Of a stretch of DNA of 64,000 bases, positions 27,080 through 35,592 are shown in pieces. Below the pieces are notes generated by a model. It searched no databases. It had not been told where the DNA came from and saw only the letters and a program-made list of their open reading frames with translations. Made by a program: the position numbers and the translations under genes. The DNA is from JBCBRD01 sp039819785 (GTDB lineage: Bacteria; Pseudomonadota; Alphaproteobacteria; Rhizobiales; Hyphomicrobiaceae), in assembly GCA_039819785.1 (NCBI GenBank), contig JBCBRH010000012.1, forward strand, positions 1 to 64,000, written 5' to 3'. How positions within the stretch are numbered: position 1 is the stretch's first letter; every line of letters begins with the position of its first letter.

Positions 27080-28498
27080 ATGTCACGGACAACAAAAAGA
27101 ATAAGAACCTTTGCTGGCGACAAGCAAGGTTCCATGGCGATCACAGGCGGCTTGCTGGCTGTCGGTGCCATGGTTACAGGCGGCCTGGCAATCGAATACG
27201 GCCATGCAGTTACACAGAAAAGACAACTGCAGCAGGCGCTCGACGCCGCTGCAATCGCTGTGTGCACTCGTGGCGGCCGCTCCGCCACCGAGGTCATCGA
27301 AGCCCACATGAGCCAAAGCCTTGCCAAGTTGGGTAAGACCTTGAAGGACGCCGAGGGCAATGGCGACGTTCAATTGAGCAACCCCGAACCAAACGAAATC
27401 GGTGTGGTGTCACCCTCCGTCACAACACAGGTCAAGTCGACGTTCCTGAGCTTCCCCATCTTCGGGTTCACCGGCCATGACCATTTCGATGTCACCGCTG
27501 AAACCAGCGTTGCGTGTGGTTCAAAGCGTCTCGAACTGTCCTTGATGCTCGATATCACGGGTTCCATGTGCTGGAGCGGTCCAACGAGTAACGGTACAAA
27601 CTCCTGCAGCGCGACCTCGACGGGCAACAAACTGGCCTCCATGAAGTCAGCAGTTCGCGACGTACTTGATATTTTCGAGCCAAACATGGCCGTCGGCAAA
27701 ACAAAGATCGGATTTGTGCCGTTCTCTGAAACCGTCAATGTCGGAAGTCTGGCAGACAGCGCGCGTGGCACAATCCCCAACGGCACCAGCCAATGGCCTG
27801 GCTACAAGTATTATCAGCACCCAGATGAAAACTGGAACAACTGGCGCACGTACCAGATCTCGGACTGCGTAACCGGTCGTTCAGGCACCGAAGCCTACAC
27901 CGATGCCGCACCGGACAATGCCCCCGTCGGAGTCAACTATCCAAACGGCAATGGCGACTGCAATCCAACGGCGCAAATCAAGCCGTTGACCACCAACCGC
28001 ACAGCTCTGCTTCAGGAACTCGACACCTACGCAGGTGCTGGTGGCACGGCTGGACACATCGGCATTGCATGGGCCTGGTATCTGTTGTCACCAAATTGGT
28101 CTCACCTCTGGCCAGACTCAGGGATCGAGCAACCAAACGAGGAAGAACTCGTCAAAGCCACGATCATCATGACCGACGGCGAGTTCAACACGCAATACTG
28201 TGAGGGCGTGAAAGACTGGCAAAACGGCTGGTGTAACAACCCAACGAAGTCATCCGTACAGGCAGCGGAACTCTGCACGGCGATGAAGGCAAAAGGCATC
28301 CAGGTCTACACGGTTGGTTTCCAGGTGCCGACAAACGAAAACACACCTACAGCTCAGCAAAAGCTCCTGCAGGACTGTGCATCGGGCGTCGATAAATACT
28401 TCTTCCCCTACGACGGAAGCGAGCTTCGGGCAGCCTTCGCCAGCATCGGCGAGCAACTGGCAGCAGGCCAGATTGGCCGGGCCGTCGTCCAACAGTAA
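27080..28498 (+). CDS. TadG-like pilus-associated VWA protein, copy 2
   Basis: A 472-residue paralogue of the preceding VWA protein. N-terminal helix SMAITGGLLAVGAMVTGGLA, then EYGHAVTQKRQLQQALDAAA and the shared AVCTRGGRSATEV. The VWA domain has MIDAS motif LMLDITGSMCWSG and the loop MTDGEFNTQYC, and the C-terminus YDGSELRAAFASIGEQLAAG is almost the same as copy 1. The central part between the MIDAS and the second motif is the most divergent region. Role inferred as periplasmic/cell-surface pilus-associated factor. Confidence 0.86.
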   Translation: MSRTTKRIRTFAGDKQGSMAITGGLLAVGAMVTGGLAIEYGHAVTQKRQLQQALDAAAIAVCTRGGRSATEVIEAHMSQSLAKLGKTLKDAEGNGDVQLSNPEPNEIGVVSPSVTTQVKSTFLSFPIFGFTGHDHFDVTAETSVACGSKRLELSLMLDITGSMCWSGPTSNGTNSCSATSTGNKLASMKSAVRDVLDIFEPNMAVGKTKIGFVPFSETVNVGSLADSARGTIPNGTSQWPGYKYYQHPDENWNNWRTYQISDCVTGRSGTEAYTDAAPDNAPVGVNYPNGNGDCNPTAQIKPLTTNRTALLQELDTYAGAGGTAGHIGIAWAWYLLSPNWSHLWPDSGIEQPNEEELVKATIIMTDGEFNTQYCEGVKDWQNGWCNNPTKSSVQAAELCTAMKAKGIQVYTVGFQVPTNENTPTAQQKLLQDCASGVDKYFFPYDGSELRAAFASIGEQLAAGQIGRAVVQQ

Positions 28499-28521
28499 GC
28501 AGGACGAAGACTGATCATACG

Positions 28522-28553
28522 AAAAAGGGCGGCCCGCAAGGACCGCCCTTTTT
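28522..28553 (+). terminator. rho-independent terminator after second VWA gene
   Basis: AAAAAGGGCGG, a ten-base loop, CCGCCCTTTTT. It is symmetrical and could act on both strands, 24 bases after the VWA stop. Confidence 0.88.
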
Positions 28554-28586
28554 AATTGCATTCGCAATAACGCAAAACACAAACAG

Positions 28587-28614
28587 AAAAAGGCCCCGTG
28601 AGGGGCCCTTTTCC
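28587..28614. terminator. bidirectional terminator between convergent genes
   Basis: AAAAAGGCCCC-GTGA-GGGGCCCTTTT, a second strong hairpin flanked by A- and T-runs, 15 bases from the end of the minus-strand membrane protein gene. Confidence 0.85.
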
Positions 28615-28628
28615 AAATTGCCTGGGTC

Positions 28629-29858
28629 TCAGGCGGCTTTGGAGCCGTAGGCGAGGCGTTTCGTATCCTCCGTAGCCTTATTTCCAGTTCTCGACGCGAT
28701 ACCAATATACCGGACACGTCCTGCAATCTTAGCTTTCTGAATACCAAGGTCACCAAATTGGCGACCAAACGCTGGGAACGCTAAAGGCTCCTTGTCCTGT
28801 GTTTCGCACCACGAACAATAGTCCTCATAGAGTGCAGTCGCTGTAAGACTAGATCCATCCTGAGTTTCAATCCTCTCTTTGTAGAAACGCTCCACGTCGT
28901 TTTCGGGAGCAACGAGTCTCATTGGCTGAACGGTCTCGACAGGCTTTTCAGCTGTCTTGTTGTCGTTCGCGCCAGAACGCGGCTTTTCTATCGCAACAGG
29001 TTGAGGAACGAGGTCCTCAGCTGCCACCGCTGCCGCAGCGGTGCTGACCGACGCCTTGTGAGACGTTGGCGGCGTTGGAGCATCGTAGATGCGCCATTGG
29101 CTGAATGCGACGTAGAGACCAAAGGCAGAACCGACTTCCAACAGCAGCGCAATGAACATCGTCATTGCAAGCTGTACGTCGGCAACCTTGACACCCGTCA
29201 ACTGCGATAGAACCGCAGCCTGCGGATCCGCAGCAGCCAGAGCGGTATGACCATTGATACCGCCTAATTGGGATTGCAAAGACGCAACCCGGACTTCAAG
29301 CATGGCAGCCTGCTCTGCAGACGCCTTCTCGGACACGAGGCCGGTAAACTGCTCACAGAACCGGGTATTGTTCTTACCCTTGATCTTTGTGCAGCCCTTC
29401 GTCCAACGCCAGCGCTTCTGTGCTTTGGCATTGACGATCTCAGCCTCGACGGCTTGAGCCGGACGGTGCTGCGGGATCCAGCTGAGCTGTTCCTTTGTGC
29501 GAGCAAGGTCCGAACGAAGGTCCTTATAGGCCTGAGCCTCGTGAGCACGTTGCCCCGCAACATCGAAGCGGTTCAACGCGGCGTGGCCGAATGCCGAAGT
29601 CAGCGAGTAGGCTGTCACGACAGTCCAAACCACCATGGACGCGGCCGCTTGGCTCCACGCCCTATTGCGTATAGCGGCGAAGAAAAAGAAAGGCACAAGC
29701 GCCTTCATACAGTCGGCCGCCGCGCTGGCCACACCGTATATTTGTCCGTCTAACTCGGTTTTCCCGAGACTGATACCAAATCGATAGTTCATGGCCGCCG
29801 ACACAACGAGGAGAACCCCCGCCGCCAGCACGCCCATTACGCCTAGAGCATGTCTCAT
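28629..29858 (-). CDS. membrane protein with C-terminal primase-like winged-helix domain
   Basis: A 409-residue protein that I do not recognise as a named family. Three N-terminal helices (residues about 5-22, 38-64 and 70-92) are followed by a charged, coiled-coil-prone segment (100-215), a fourth helix (MTMFIALLLEVGSAFGLYVA, near 230-250), a Pro/Ala linker, and a C-terminal module at about 315-390. The last part, ERFYKERIETQDGSSLTATA then LYEDYCSWCETQDKEPL and FGRQFGDLGIQKAKIAGRV, looks like the winged-helix tail of phage/plasmid D5-type primases. GGGAGAGG lies just before the ATG. Such proteins occur in mobile elements of rhizobia, but here there is no integrase or replication gene. Confidence 0.7.
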   Translation of the reverse strand: MRHALGVMGVLAAGVLLVVSAAMNYRFGISLGKTELDGQIYGVASAAADCMKALVPFFFFAAIRNRAWSQAAASMVVWTVVTAYSLTSAFGHAALNRFDVAGQRAHEAQAYKDLRSDLARTKEQLSWIPQHRPAQAVEAEIVNAKAQKRWRWTKGCTKIKGKNNTRFCEQFTGLVSEKASAEQAAMLEVRVASLQSQLGGINGHTALAAADPQAAVLSQLTGVKVADVQLAMTMFIALLLEVGSAFGLYVAFSQWRIYDAPTPPTSHKASVSTAAAAVAAEDLVPQPVAIEKPRSGANDNKTAEKPVETVQPMRLVAPENDVERFYKERIETQDGSSLTATALYEDYCSWCETQDKEPLAFPAFGRQFGDLGIQKAKIAGRVRYIGIASRTGNKATEDTKRLAYGSKAA

Positions 29859-30761
29859 TGCCCTCTCCCTTAAATGGGATGACCGGCACGCATAATTTTC
29901 TTAGGTCAACCACGTGCACGCAGGTCTACCGAGGTCGCAGACCACCCAAGCCCAACAAGACACCGATGCCGACCACCTAGACCCAGACCACAATCTCTTG
30001 AGCTCCAAACCCGGCCCCAACCGGTATTTGGCGAGATCACAAACTGTGTCGAGAAGGACGCACTTGAGCTGGAGCTCCCCATACTGGATGTCCGCACTGT
30101 CACAGGGGTTCGCCGCTCGAACCAATCTGTGGGTAAGTCGCACATCATTTGGGGAATACACATTTGTGACGCGATACATATCCCTCGAACCCTGACATTA
30201 CGTGATTCGAATGATTCAGGTAAGCAATTCAGTCCGGTATCTCTGGCCCCGAAAGCTGGGCAATGACATGGTAAAACCGGCTTCATGCCATCGTGCACAG
30301 GATATGCACAGGCATCGGAAAACAAAGGAGAACTTACCAACAGCGGTTCTCTTATTGTCCACCGTTCACGGGCATAACTTTCAGTGTGTCCCGAACGCCT
30401 CATGTGCGTGGCATTGGTGGATATCACACAACCTATTCGTAACCAATCGATCTGTTCCCAACGGCCGTTCGAGCACCGGGATGACATCAAGTCGCCGTCT
30501 GAGCAGCCCTACGACACCAAACATCAGTGCAACGACCGCCCGATAAATAAGGACGTCCGCGTTCTGAATAATTGGAACTGCCGTCATAGTGTCGTATTAC
30601 CAGTGTGTATTGACCGTTAACGTTGCGTTAACGTAGCAACCTAGGGTAGTTGTATAGCAACCCACATCCATTTGCTGAGCCGGCCTTTAGAGCTTGGTTT
30701 CGTGTGGGTCTGACCTTGGCGTCTTGTGGTTGTCGGTAGCCTGTTTGAAAGTGAGACCGCT
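29859..30761. other. 900-base gene-poor region
   Basis: Between two divergent genes. The reading frames here have compositions (high Cys, Trp, Ser, Arg) typical of non-coding DNA and no ribosome sites. The only clear element is the CtrA-type box at 30617-30631. Two GATTC (CcrM GANTC) sites lie nine bases apart near 30204. The stretch could be gene remains or hold an unannotated RNA. Confidence 0.5.
30617..30631. promoter_or_regulatory. CtrA-type binding box TTAA-N7-TTAA
   Basis: TTAA at 30617-30620 and at 30628-30631 with exactly seven bases between them. The site is made of two CGTTAACG palindromes 11 bases apart (30615-30622 and 30626-30633). It lies about 130 bases upstream of the peptidoglycan-binding gene starting at 30762. 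Confidence 0.7.
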
Positions 30762-31949
30762 ATGCGGGGATTGTTTGCGTTATGTTTGTTCGCCATGGGG
30801 ATCGCCGTCGGCGCGATCGCTGTTTCGACGGACAAGGCACCCGACCCCAGCGACATCATCGCAAGCCTGCGAGCCCAGGGCGCGGCTGGCTTCGCTGCAC
30901 TGACACCGGCCATAGCTGCCGAACCCAAAGCGAAATATGTGCAGTCTCTCTCAACTGCCCCCTCCGACACGGCTGGCACGCTGAGCAGCAATGCATCGGT
31001 CGACGCGGACAAGCCTAGAACAACCCCCGCCGATGTTCCCCGCGCCATCAACGCATACGGGGCCCGCAGCGATGGCATCGTCATTCGGCAGGCACCTGTT
31101 CTGGTGCGCCCGGCCAAAGCCTTTGCATTTGTAGACGACACCGCAAGGGATGCCCTGGGCGCGAGGACCAACGCGGCCTATCCCTTCTCACCCGCCGAAC
31201 GCTCCAATCTCATCGCCAAACTTCAGCGCGAATTGCGTCGTGCCGGGTGCTACAATGGCAAGATCGACGGCAGCTGGGGATCAGGTTCGAAACGCGGCAT
31301 TTCCACATTCCTGTCGCGCGTGAATTCCGCACTGCCGATTGAGGAACCTGATTACTTCCAGCTGGCGCTCATCCGCTCACATCCCGGACAGGTTTGCGGC
31401 GCAGCGTGCGCATCAGGCCAGACGTTAAGCGCATCCGGAAAATGCATCGCCCGTCCGGTCATCGCGTCGACGCCGGCTTTGATTGAACGTGGCGCCACCG
31501 CGGGAAGTGCAAACACCGCAACACGTCCGAAAATTCAGACCGGCAGTGTAAGCCGATCAGCCAGTCGAACCGCGGCACTGGCATCGAAAACAGAACAGCT
31601 GCCCATCGTTGTCCCATCACCAAGGCTCGTTCGCGCACCGGCGCCCTCAAGGTATCGTCAAGCACCGCTACCGGGCCGTATGGCGCTGAGCGGACCGTCG
31701 CCGACCTCCATTCCGGCAACTGAACGTGCACCCGGCGTGTCATCGCTCCCAAGTACATCGACCCAGATCCCTACCACGCCGCAGGCAACACAGGTTGAGA
31801 AGAAAAGAAAGATCACACGCCCTGCAAGCCAACCGAAGAAGACGGCGCGAAAGAGAACGGCGAGCGTCAAGCGTAAACGGTCGTCCTGGTCAAAGCAGCG
31901 TCGCCAGCGTCAAATTATGCGCCAGGCCTTCGGCGACTCGATGTTTTAA
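30762..31949 (+). CDS. exported peptidoglycan-binding protein with basic C-terminal tail
   Basis: About 395 residues. A signal sequence (MRGLFALCLFAMGIAVGAIA) is followed by a low-complexity region, a peptidoglycan-binding-like module (LQRELRRAGCYNGKIDGSWG with KRGISTFLSRVN), a Cys pair (VCGAACASGQTLSASGKC) and a 130-residue Ser/Pro/Thr region. It ends in a strongly basic tail (KKTARKRTASVKRKRSSWSK). The start is the ATG at 30762; the preceding 12 codons lack a ribosome site. A CtrA-type box upstream suggests cell-cycle control. Function otherwise unknown. Confidence 0.82.
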   Translation: MRGLFALCLFAMGIAVGAIAVSTDKAPDPSDIIASLRAQGAAGFAALTPAIAAEPKAKYVQSLSTAPSDTAGTLSSNASVDADKPRTTPADVPRAINAYGARSDGIVIRQAPVLVRPAKAFAFVDDTARDALGARTNAAYPFSPAERSNLIAKLQRELRRAGCYNGKIDGSWGSGSKRGISTFLSRVNSALPIEEPDYFQLALIRSHPGQVCGAACASGQTLSASGKCIARPVIASTPALIERGATAGSANTATRPKIQTGSVSRSASRTAALASKTEQLPIVVPSPRLVRAPAPSRYRQAPLPGRMALSGPSPTSIPATERAPGVSSLPSTSTQIPTTPQATQVEKKRKITRPASQPKKTARKRTASVKRKRSSWSKQRRQRQIMRQAFGDSMF

Positions 31950-32013
31950 GAAAGCAGAGCAAGAGTGTTGCGCACGAGCCGTGCATCCGATGTACGCGCG
32001 CCGGCGGCCTCTA

Positions 32014-32364
32014 TCAACCTTCACCATCTTTCGTCTCTGCGAGGATCCACGCCAGATAAGACGGTGAAGCTGAAACGACATCAACGGCCAGAAAAGCAGG
32101 CGTTTCATATGGGTGCAGCTTCACCCCTTCTGCGATGACCTGATCGATCAGCGCCTTCCGCGTCTTGATGATCAGCACGACTTCATTGTCCTGCGTCACA
32201 TCCCCATCCCACCTATAAACAGACGTCATGCCTGGCAGAATATTCACACAAGCAGCAAGCTTTGCGGCAACAAGCGCCCGCCCGATGTCCTGTGCGGTTT
32301 GCGCATCCGGGCAAGTCGCATAAACTAATGCAGCCTCAGCCTGGTGTTGAACCGGCACCGCCAT
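32014..32364 (-). CDS. cutA: divalent-cation tolerance protein CutA
   Basis: A 116-residue CutA1 homologue, a small trimeric cytoplasmic protein linked to metal tolerance. The signatures are ALVYATCPDAQTAQDIGRAL, the CVNILPGMTSVYRWDGDVTQ motif, VLIIKTRKAL and the conserved HPYETPAFLAVDV. Length is typical. No partner genes adjoin it. Confidence 0.95.
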   Translation of the reverse strand: MAVPVQHQAEAALVYATCPDAQTAQDIGRALVAAKLAACVNILPGMTSVYRWDGDVTQDNEVVLIIKTRKALIDQVIAEGVKLHPYETPAFLAVDVVSASPSYLAWILAETKDGEG

Positions 32365-32571
32365 TCACCCTCTCCCAAACAACCAGTCAGCGTTCTCTCC
32401 AAACACTGAGCACGCTATGGTACCAAGTCTCAAGGCGTCTCCCACGCAGATCAAGCCCACGCCAGCACCTAGGGCATTGGGGTCAGTCTTTCAGCCCTCA
32501 AGAAACACCGCGCACAACCAAGAGCCCAATAATATGAAAACGCCGTCAAGGATCCAGATGCGGTCCGCAAC

Positions 32572-33351
32572 ATGACGTTGAACTCTGATTTCGAGCGGAT
32601 CGCCTTCGTTGCCAGTGATGTGCCTGAAGCGCGAGACGCATTGCGGCGCCTTGCTCACAAATATGGAAACACACCTGCGGAAGACGCGCACGTGATCGTC
32701 GCCCTTGGTGGCGATGGGCTGATGTTGCAAACACTGCATCGCTTCATGAATGCGCCTCGACCCATCTATGGGATGAACCGGGGGTCCGTCGGGTTTTTGA
32801 TGAACGAATACAATGAAGCAGATTTGCCTGAGCGTCTGGCTGCCGCCAACATTTCAACCATACACCCGCTCTCAATGCAGGCCTTGGATCGAAACGGCAA
32901 ACACCACAAAGGCCTCGCCATCAATGAAGTCTCGCTGTTCCGCGAGATCTACCAGGCCGCAAAGTTCAAACTGTCGATCGATGGCCAGGTCCGCATGGAA
33001 GAACTCATCTGCGATGGTGTTCTGGTGGCCACGCCCGCAGGTTCAACCGCCTACAACCTTTCGGCCTACGGTCCAATTCTGCCTATCAATTCAGCTTTAT
33101 TGGCCTTGACGCCCATTAGCCCTTTTCGGCCACGGAGATGGCGTGGCGCGCTCCTGCCAAACAACGCCAAGATCGCAATCGAGGTTCTCGAACCGACCAA
33201 ACGTCCTGTATCCGCGGTTGCCGATCACTTCGAAACGCGCGATGTTCAACGCGTCGAGATCGAGCAGGCCCGTCACGTCGACCTGTTTATGATGTTTGAT
33301 CCTGGCCATAACCTGGACGAACGCATCCTGGCCGAACAGTTCCGCTACTGA
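32572..33351 (+). CDS. nadK: NAD kinase
   Basis: A 259-residue ATP-NAD kinase that makes NADP in the cytoplasm. The diphosphate-binding GGDG motif is at residues 46-49 (VALGGDGLMLQTLH), followed by GMNRGSVGFLMNEY, the NE motif in AINEVSLFRE and the glycine-rich GVLVATPAGSTAYNLSAYGP. The length fits the short alphaproteobacterial form. The ATG start follows CCGCAAC and has no strong ribosome site. Confidence 0.95.
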   Translation: MTLNSDFERIAFVASDVPEARDALRRLAHKYGNTPAEDAHVIVALGGDGLMLQTLHRFMNAPRPIYGMNRGSVGFLMNEYNEADLPERLAAANISTIHPLSMQALDRNGKHHKGLAINEVSLFREIYQAAKFKLSIDGQVRMEELICDGVLVATPAGSTAYNLSAYGPILPINSALLALTPISPFRPRRWRGALLPNNAKIAIEVLEPTKRPVSAVADHFETRDVQRVEIEQARHVDLFMMFDPGHNLDERILAEQFRY

Positions 33352-33437
33352 TCGCAGCCTACGCGAAGTTCCCCTGCAGAAATGTACCTGGCAAAATCAC
33401 CACAACTCTGCAAACACGGCGGTGCAATGCCTTACGA

Positions 33438-34502
33438 TCAGGCCATTGCGGCGCGCGCATCCCTGAACGACACCAGCCGCTTTTGTTCAGCATCCCACAA
33501 CTGAAGTCCTGCGTATTTGAAGCTCTCCCAAAGCGTGATCCGATGAACGTCTTTCAGCTCCGGATAAGCCCGCAGAACGTCGACGAGACGATAATACGGG
33601 ATGCGGCTACACAGGTGATGCACGTGATGAATACCAATGTTGGCCGTCATCCATCGCAGAGGGGCTGGAAGATCGTAGTGCGAGCTGCCGTGCAACGCAG
33701 CCTCATGGACGTTCCACGTTTCACCGGTCTCCCAGTGGGCATCTTCGAACTGGTGCTGAATGTAAAACAGCCAAATCCCGATGGTGGCCGCAATGAGCAC
33801 GATGGGCAGATGGACGAGAAGGAACGCCTGCAAGCCGATAAGCCAGATCATCACGCCCGCAAACAGCGCAATGCCAAGATTGGTCGCCATGGTGCTAATC
33901 CAATAGATCGACCCGGATTTCATGTATCCAAAGGGCAGACGGTTTTGCAGCAAAAAGACATACGCCGGTCCAAGCCCGAACATCACGATCGGATGCCGAT
34001 AAAGCCGGTAGGAGAACCGTTCCCAGAAATCCGCACTGTTGTATTCTTCGACCGTCAGAGTGCGGATATCACCAATGCCGCGATGATCCAGGTTCCCGCT
34101 GGTGGCATGATGCACCGCGTGGCTCCGCTTCCACAGATCATAAGGTGTCATTGTAAAGACGCCGAGGATCCGGCCAGCCCAGTCATTGGTCGCGCGCTTA
34201 CGGAAGAATGACCCGTGTCCGCAATCGTGCTGGATCAAGAACAGCCGCACGAGCAAGCCGCCCGCTGGGATTGCAACAAGCAGCGCCAGAAAAAAACTGA
34301 CCGACAGCGCCGCATACGTGAGCCCCCACATCGCCATCAACGGCACAAGCGTGACCAGCAATTCAAACACACCGCGCGCGGGATCTGGCTTTCGATACTC
34401 GCTAAGCAGGTCGACCCAGTCACGTGCAGTTGGTTCTTTGACATGACGCAAAACAGGGTCTGCCGAGCTGACGCTGGCATCAGAAACAGTTTGGTCGAGC
34501 AT
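33438..34502 (-). CDS. acyl-lipid fatty acid desaturase
   Basis: A 354-residue integral membrane di-iron desaturase. The three histidine boxes are present: HDCGHGS at 92-98, HAVHHATSG at 128-136 and HHVHHLCSRIPYYRL near 290. Four or more membrane helices surround them. The box spacing and sequence resemble omega-6/delta-12 type desaturases that introduce a double bond into membrane lipid acyl chains, though regiospecificity cannot be read from sequence. It stands alone. Confidence 0.92.
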   Translation of the reverse strand: MLDQTVSDASVSSADPVLRHVKEPTARDWVDLLSEYRKPDPARGVFELLVTLVPLMAMWGLTYAALSVSFFLALLVAIPAGGLLVRLFLIQHDCGHGSFFRKRATNDWAGRILGVFTMTPYDLWKRSHAVHHATSGNLDHRGIGDIRTLTVEEYNSADFWERFSYRLYRHPIVMFGLGPAYVFLLQNRLPFGYMKSGSIYWISTMATNLGIALFAGVMIWLIGLQAFLLVHLPIVLIAATIGIWLFYIQHQFEDAHWETGETWNVHEAALHGSSHYDLPAPLRWMTANIGIHHVHHLCSRIPYYRLVDVLRAYPELKDVHRITLWESFKYAGLQLWDAEQKRLVSFRDARAAMA

Positions 34503-34673
34503 GAATCGGTGTCCGATTGGAAGGGGCTGAACCTATAATCCAGGCCAGCAGTACTTGCTATGGGTCGTGTGGCCAAGCTTTGTTGAAGTCTTCCACACCT
34601 AGCCCACAACATGCATGGCGAATTAGCACCAATTTGAACTAAGTCAGACGTCAAACCCTGTGTTTCAGAGCCA

Positions 34674-35276
34674 TCAAGTCCAGTACGTCACAACACTTTC
34701 AACGTCGGGACGGCCCCGATCAGCCAGTCGTTCCCGAGGCGTTCCGATGTAGATGAACCCAGCGATTCGTTCGCCATCGCCCAACCCAAGCGTCTTTTGA
34801 ACATGCGGCGAGTAGGCAATCCACTCCGTTAGCCACTGGCTTCCAAAACCCAGCGCATTTGCGGCTAAGCAAACGCTGAGACCGACGGCGCCGGTGGACA
34901 AGACTTGCTCGAATTCCGGCACACCTGGCTTTTCAACAGTCCGTGAGATCAACGCCAAAACCAGAGGCGCACGCAACAACCTATTCCGCTCGGTCTCCAG
35001 CCGAACCTCGGAAGCCGCTGCGTCCTCCTCTTCAAGGCAGGCTTGGGCAACCGAATCGCCCATTCGCCCGTGGGCCGCGCCTTGAAAGACGATGAAGCGC
35101 CACGGTGTCAATTTTTTATGATCAGGCACCCGTGTGCCGATTGTGATGATCGTTTGCAGCTGAGACGCATCCGGCCCCGGCTCAGTCAGCAGCTGGGCCT
35201 TCACCGATCGTCGTTGAGACAGAAACGACAAAACAGGTTCGTTGCGTGCTCCAAGATCAATATCTGAAATCGTCAT
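34674..35276 (-). CDS. nitroreductase family protein
   Basis: About 200 residues, an FMN-dependent nitroreductase-fold enzyme. The N-terminus LSFLSQRRSVKAQLLTEPGP has the FMN-contacting RRSVK motif, followed by GTRVPDHKKLTPWRFIVFQG and the C-terminal ANALGFGSQWLTEWIA and GFIYIGTPRERLADRGRPD. It resembles the YdjA-like subgroup. The start at 35276 is preferred because the extension to 35387 lacks family similarity. The substrate is unknown. Confidence 0.9.
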   Translation of the reverse strand: MTISDIDLGARNEPVLSFLSQRRSVKAQLLTEPGPDASQLQTIITIGTRVPDHKKLTPWRFIVFQGAAHGRMGDSVAQACLEEEDAAASEVRLETERNRLLRAPLVLALISRTVEKPGVPEFEQVLSTGAVGLSVCLAANALGFGSQWLTEWIAYSPHVQKTLGLGDGERIAGFIYIGTPRERLADRGRPDVESVVTYWT

Positions 35277-35592
35277 TTCGCCGAGCTCACCTTCTGAAGC
35301 CTGTATATTTCCATTTAGCCTTCGGTCCGTCTTGCAACGCATTCTGGTTAGATTGGGTTGCCCCTGAATAGCCGCGTGACCGACCACAGGTCAAAAAACG
35401 ACGCAGACGATCCAAAACACGACGGTAACCCCGCCAAAACAGCTGCTAAGCGCCAAGTCGTTTGATAGTGTGGACCATGCGAACCGACTCACTTGAACCA
35501 CCAGGCGAGCTATTCCACGGTCGCAACCATGAAAGCGCCACCGAGCCTCCCTTAAGCTCACCACAAGGAGCCCTTGCGGGACACCCTGTACA
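35277..35592. other. intergenic region between nitroreductase and VWA genes
   Basis: About 316 bases between divergent genes. I see no credible gene or clear promoter motif. Confidence 0.4.

Noticed and set aside
29906..30490. 194-codon frame on the minus strand in the gene-poor region
   Set aside because: High in Cys, Trp, Ser and Arg, no ribosome site and no family; typical of a chance open frame.
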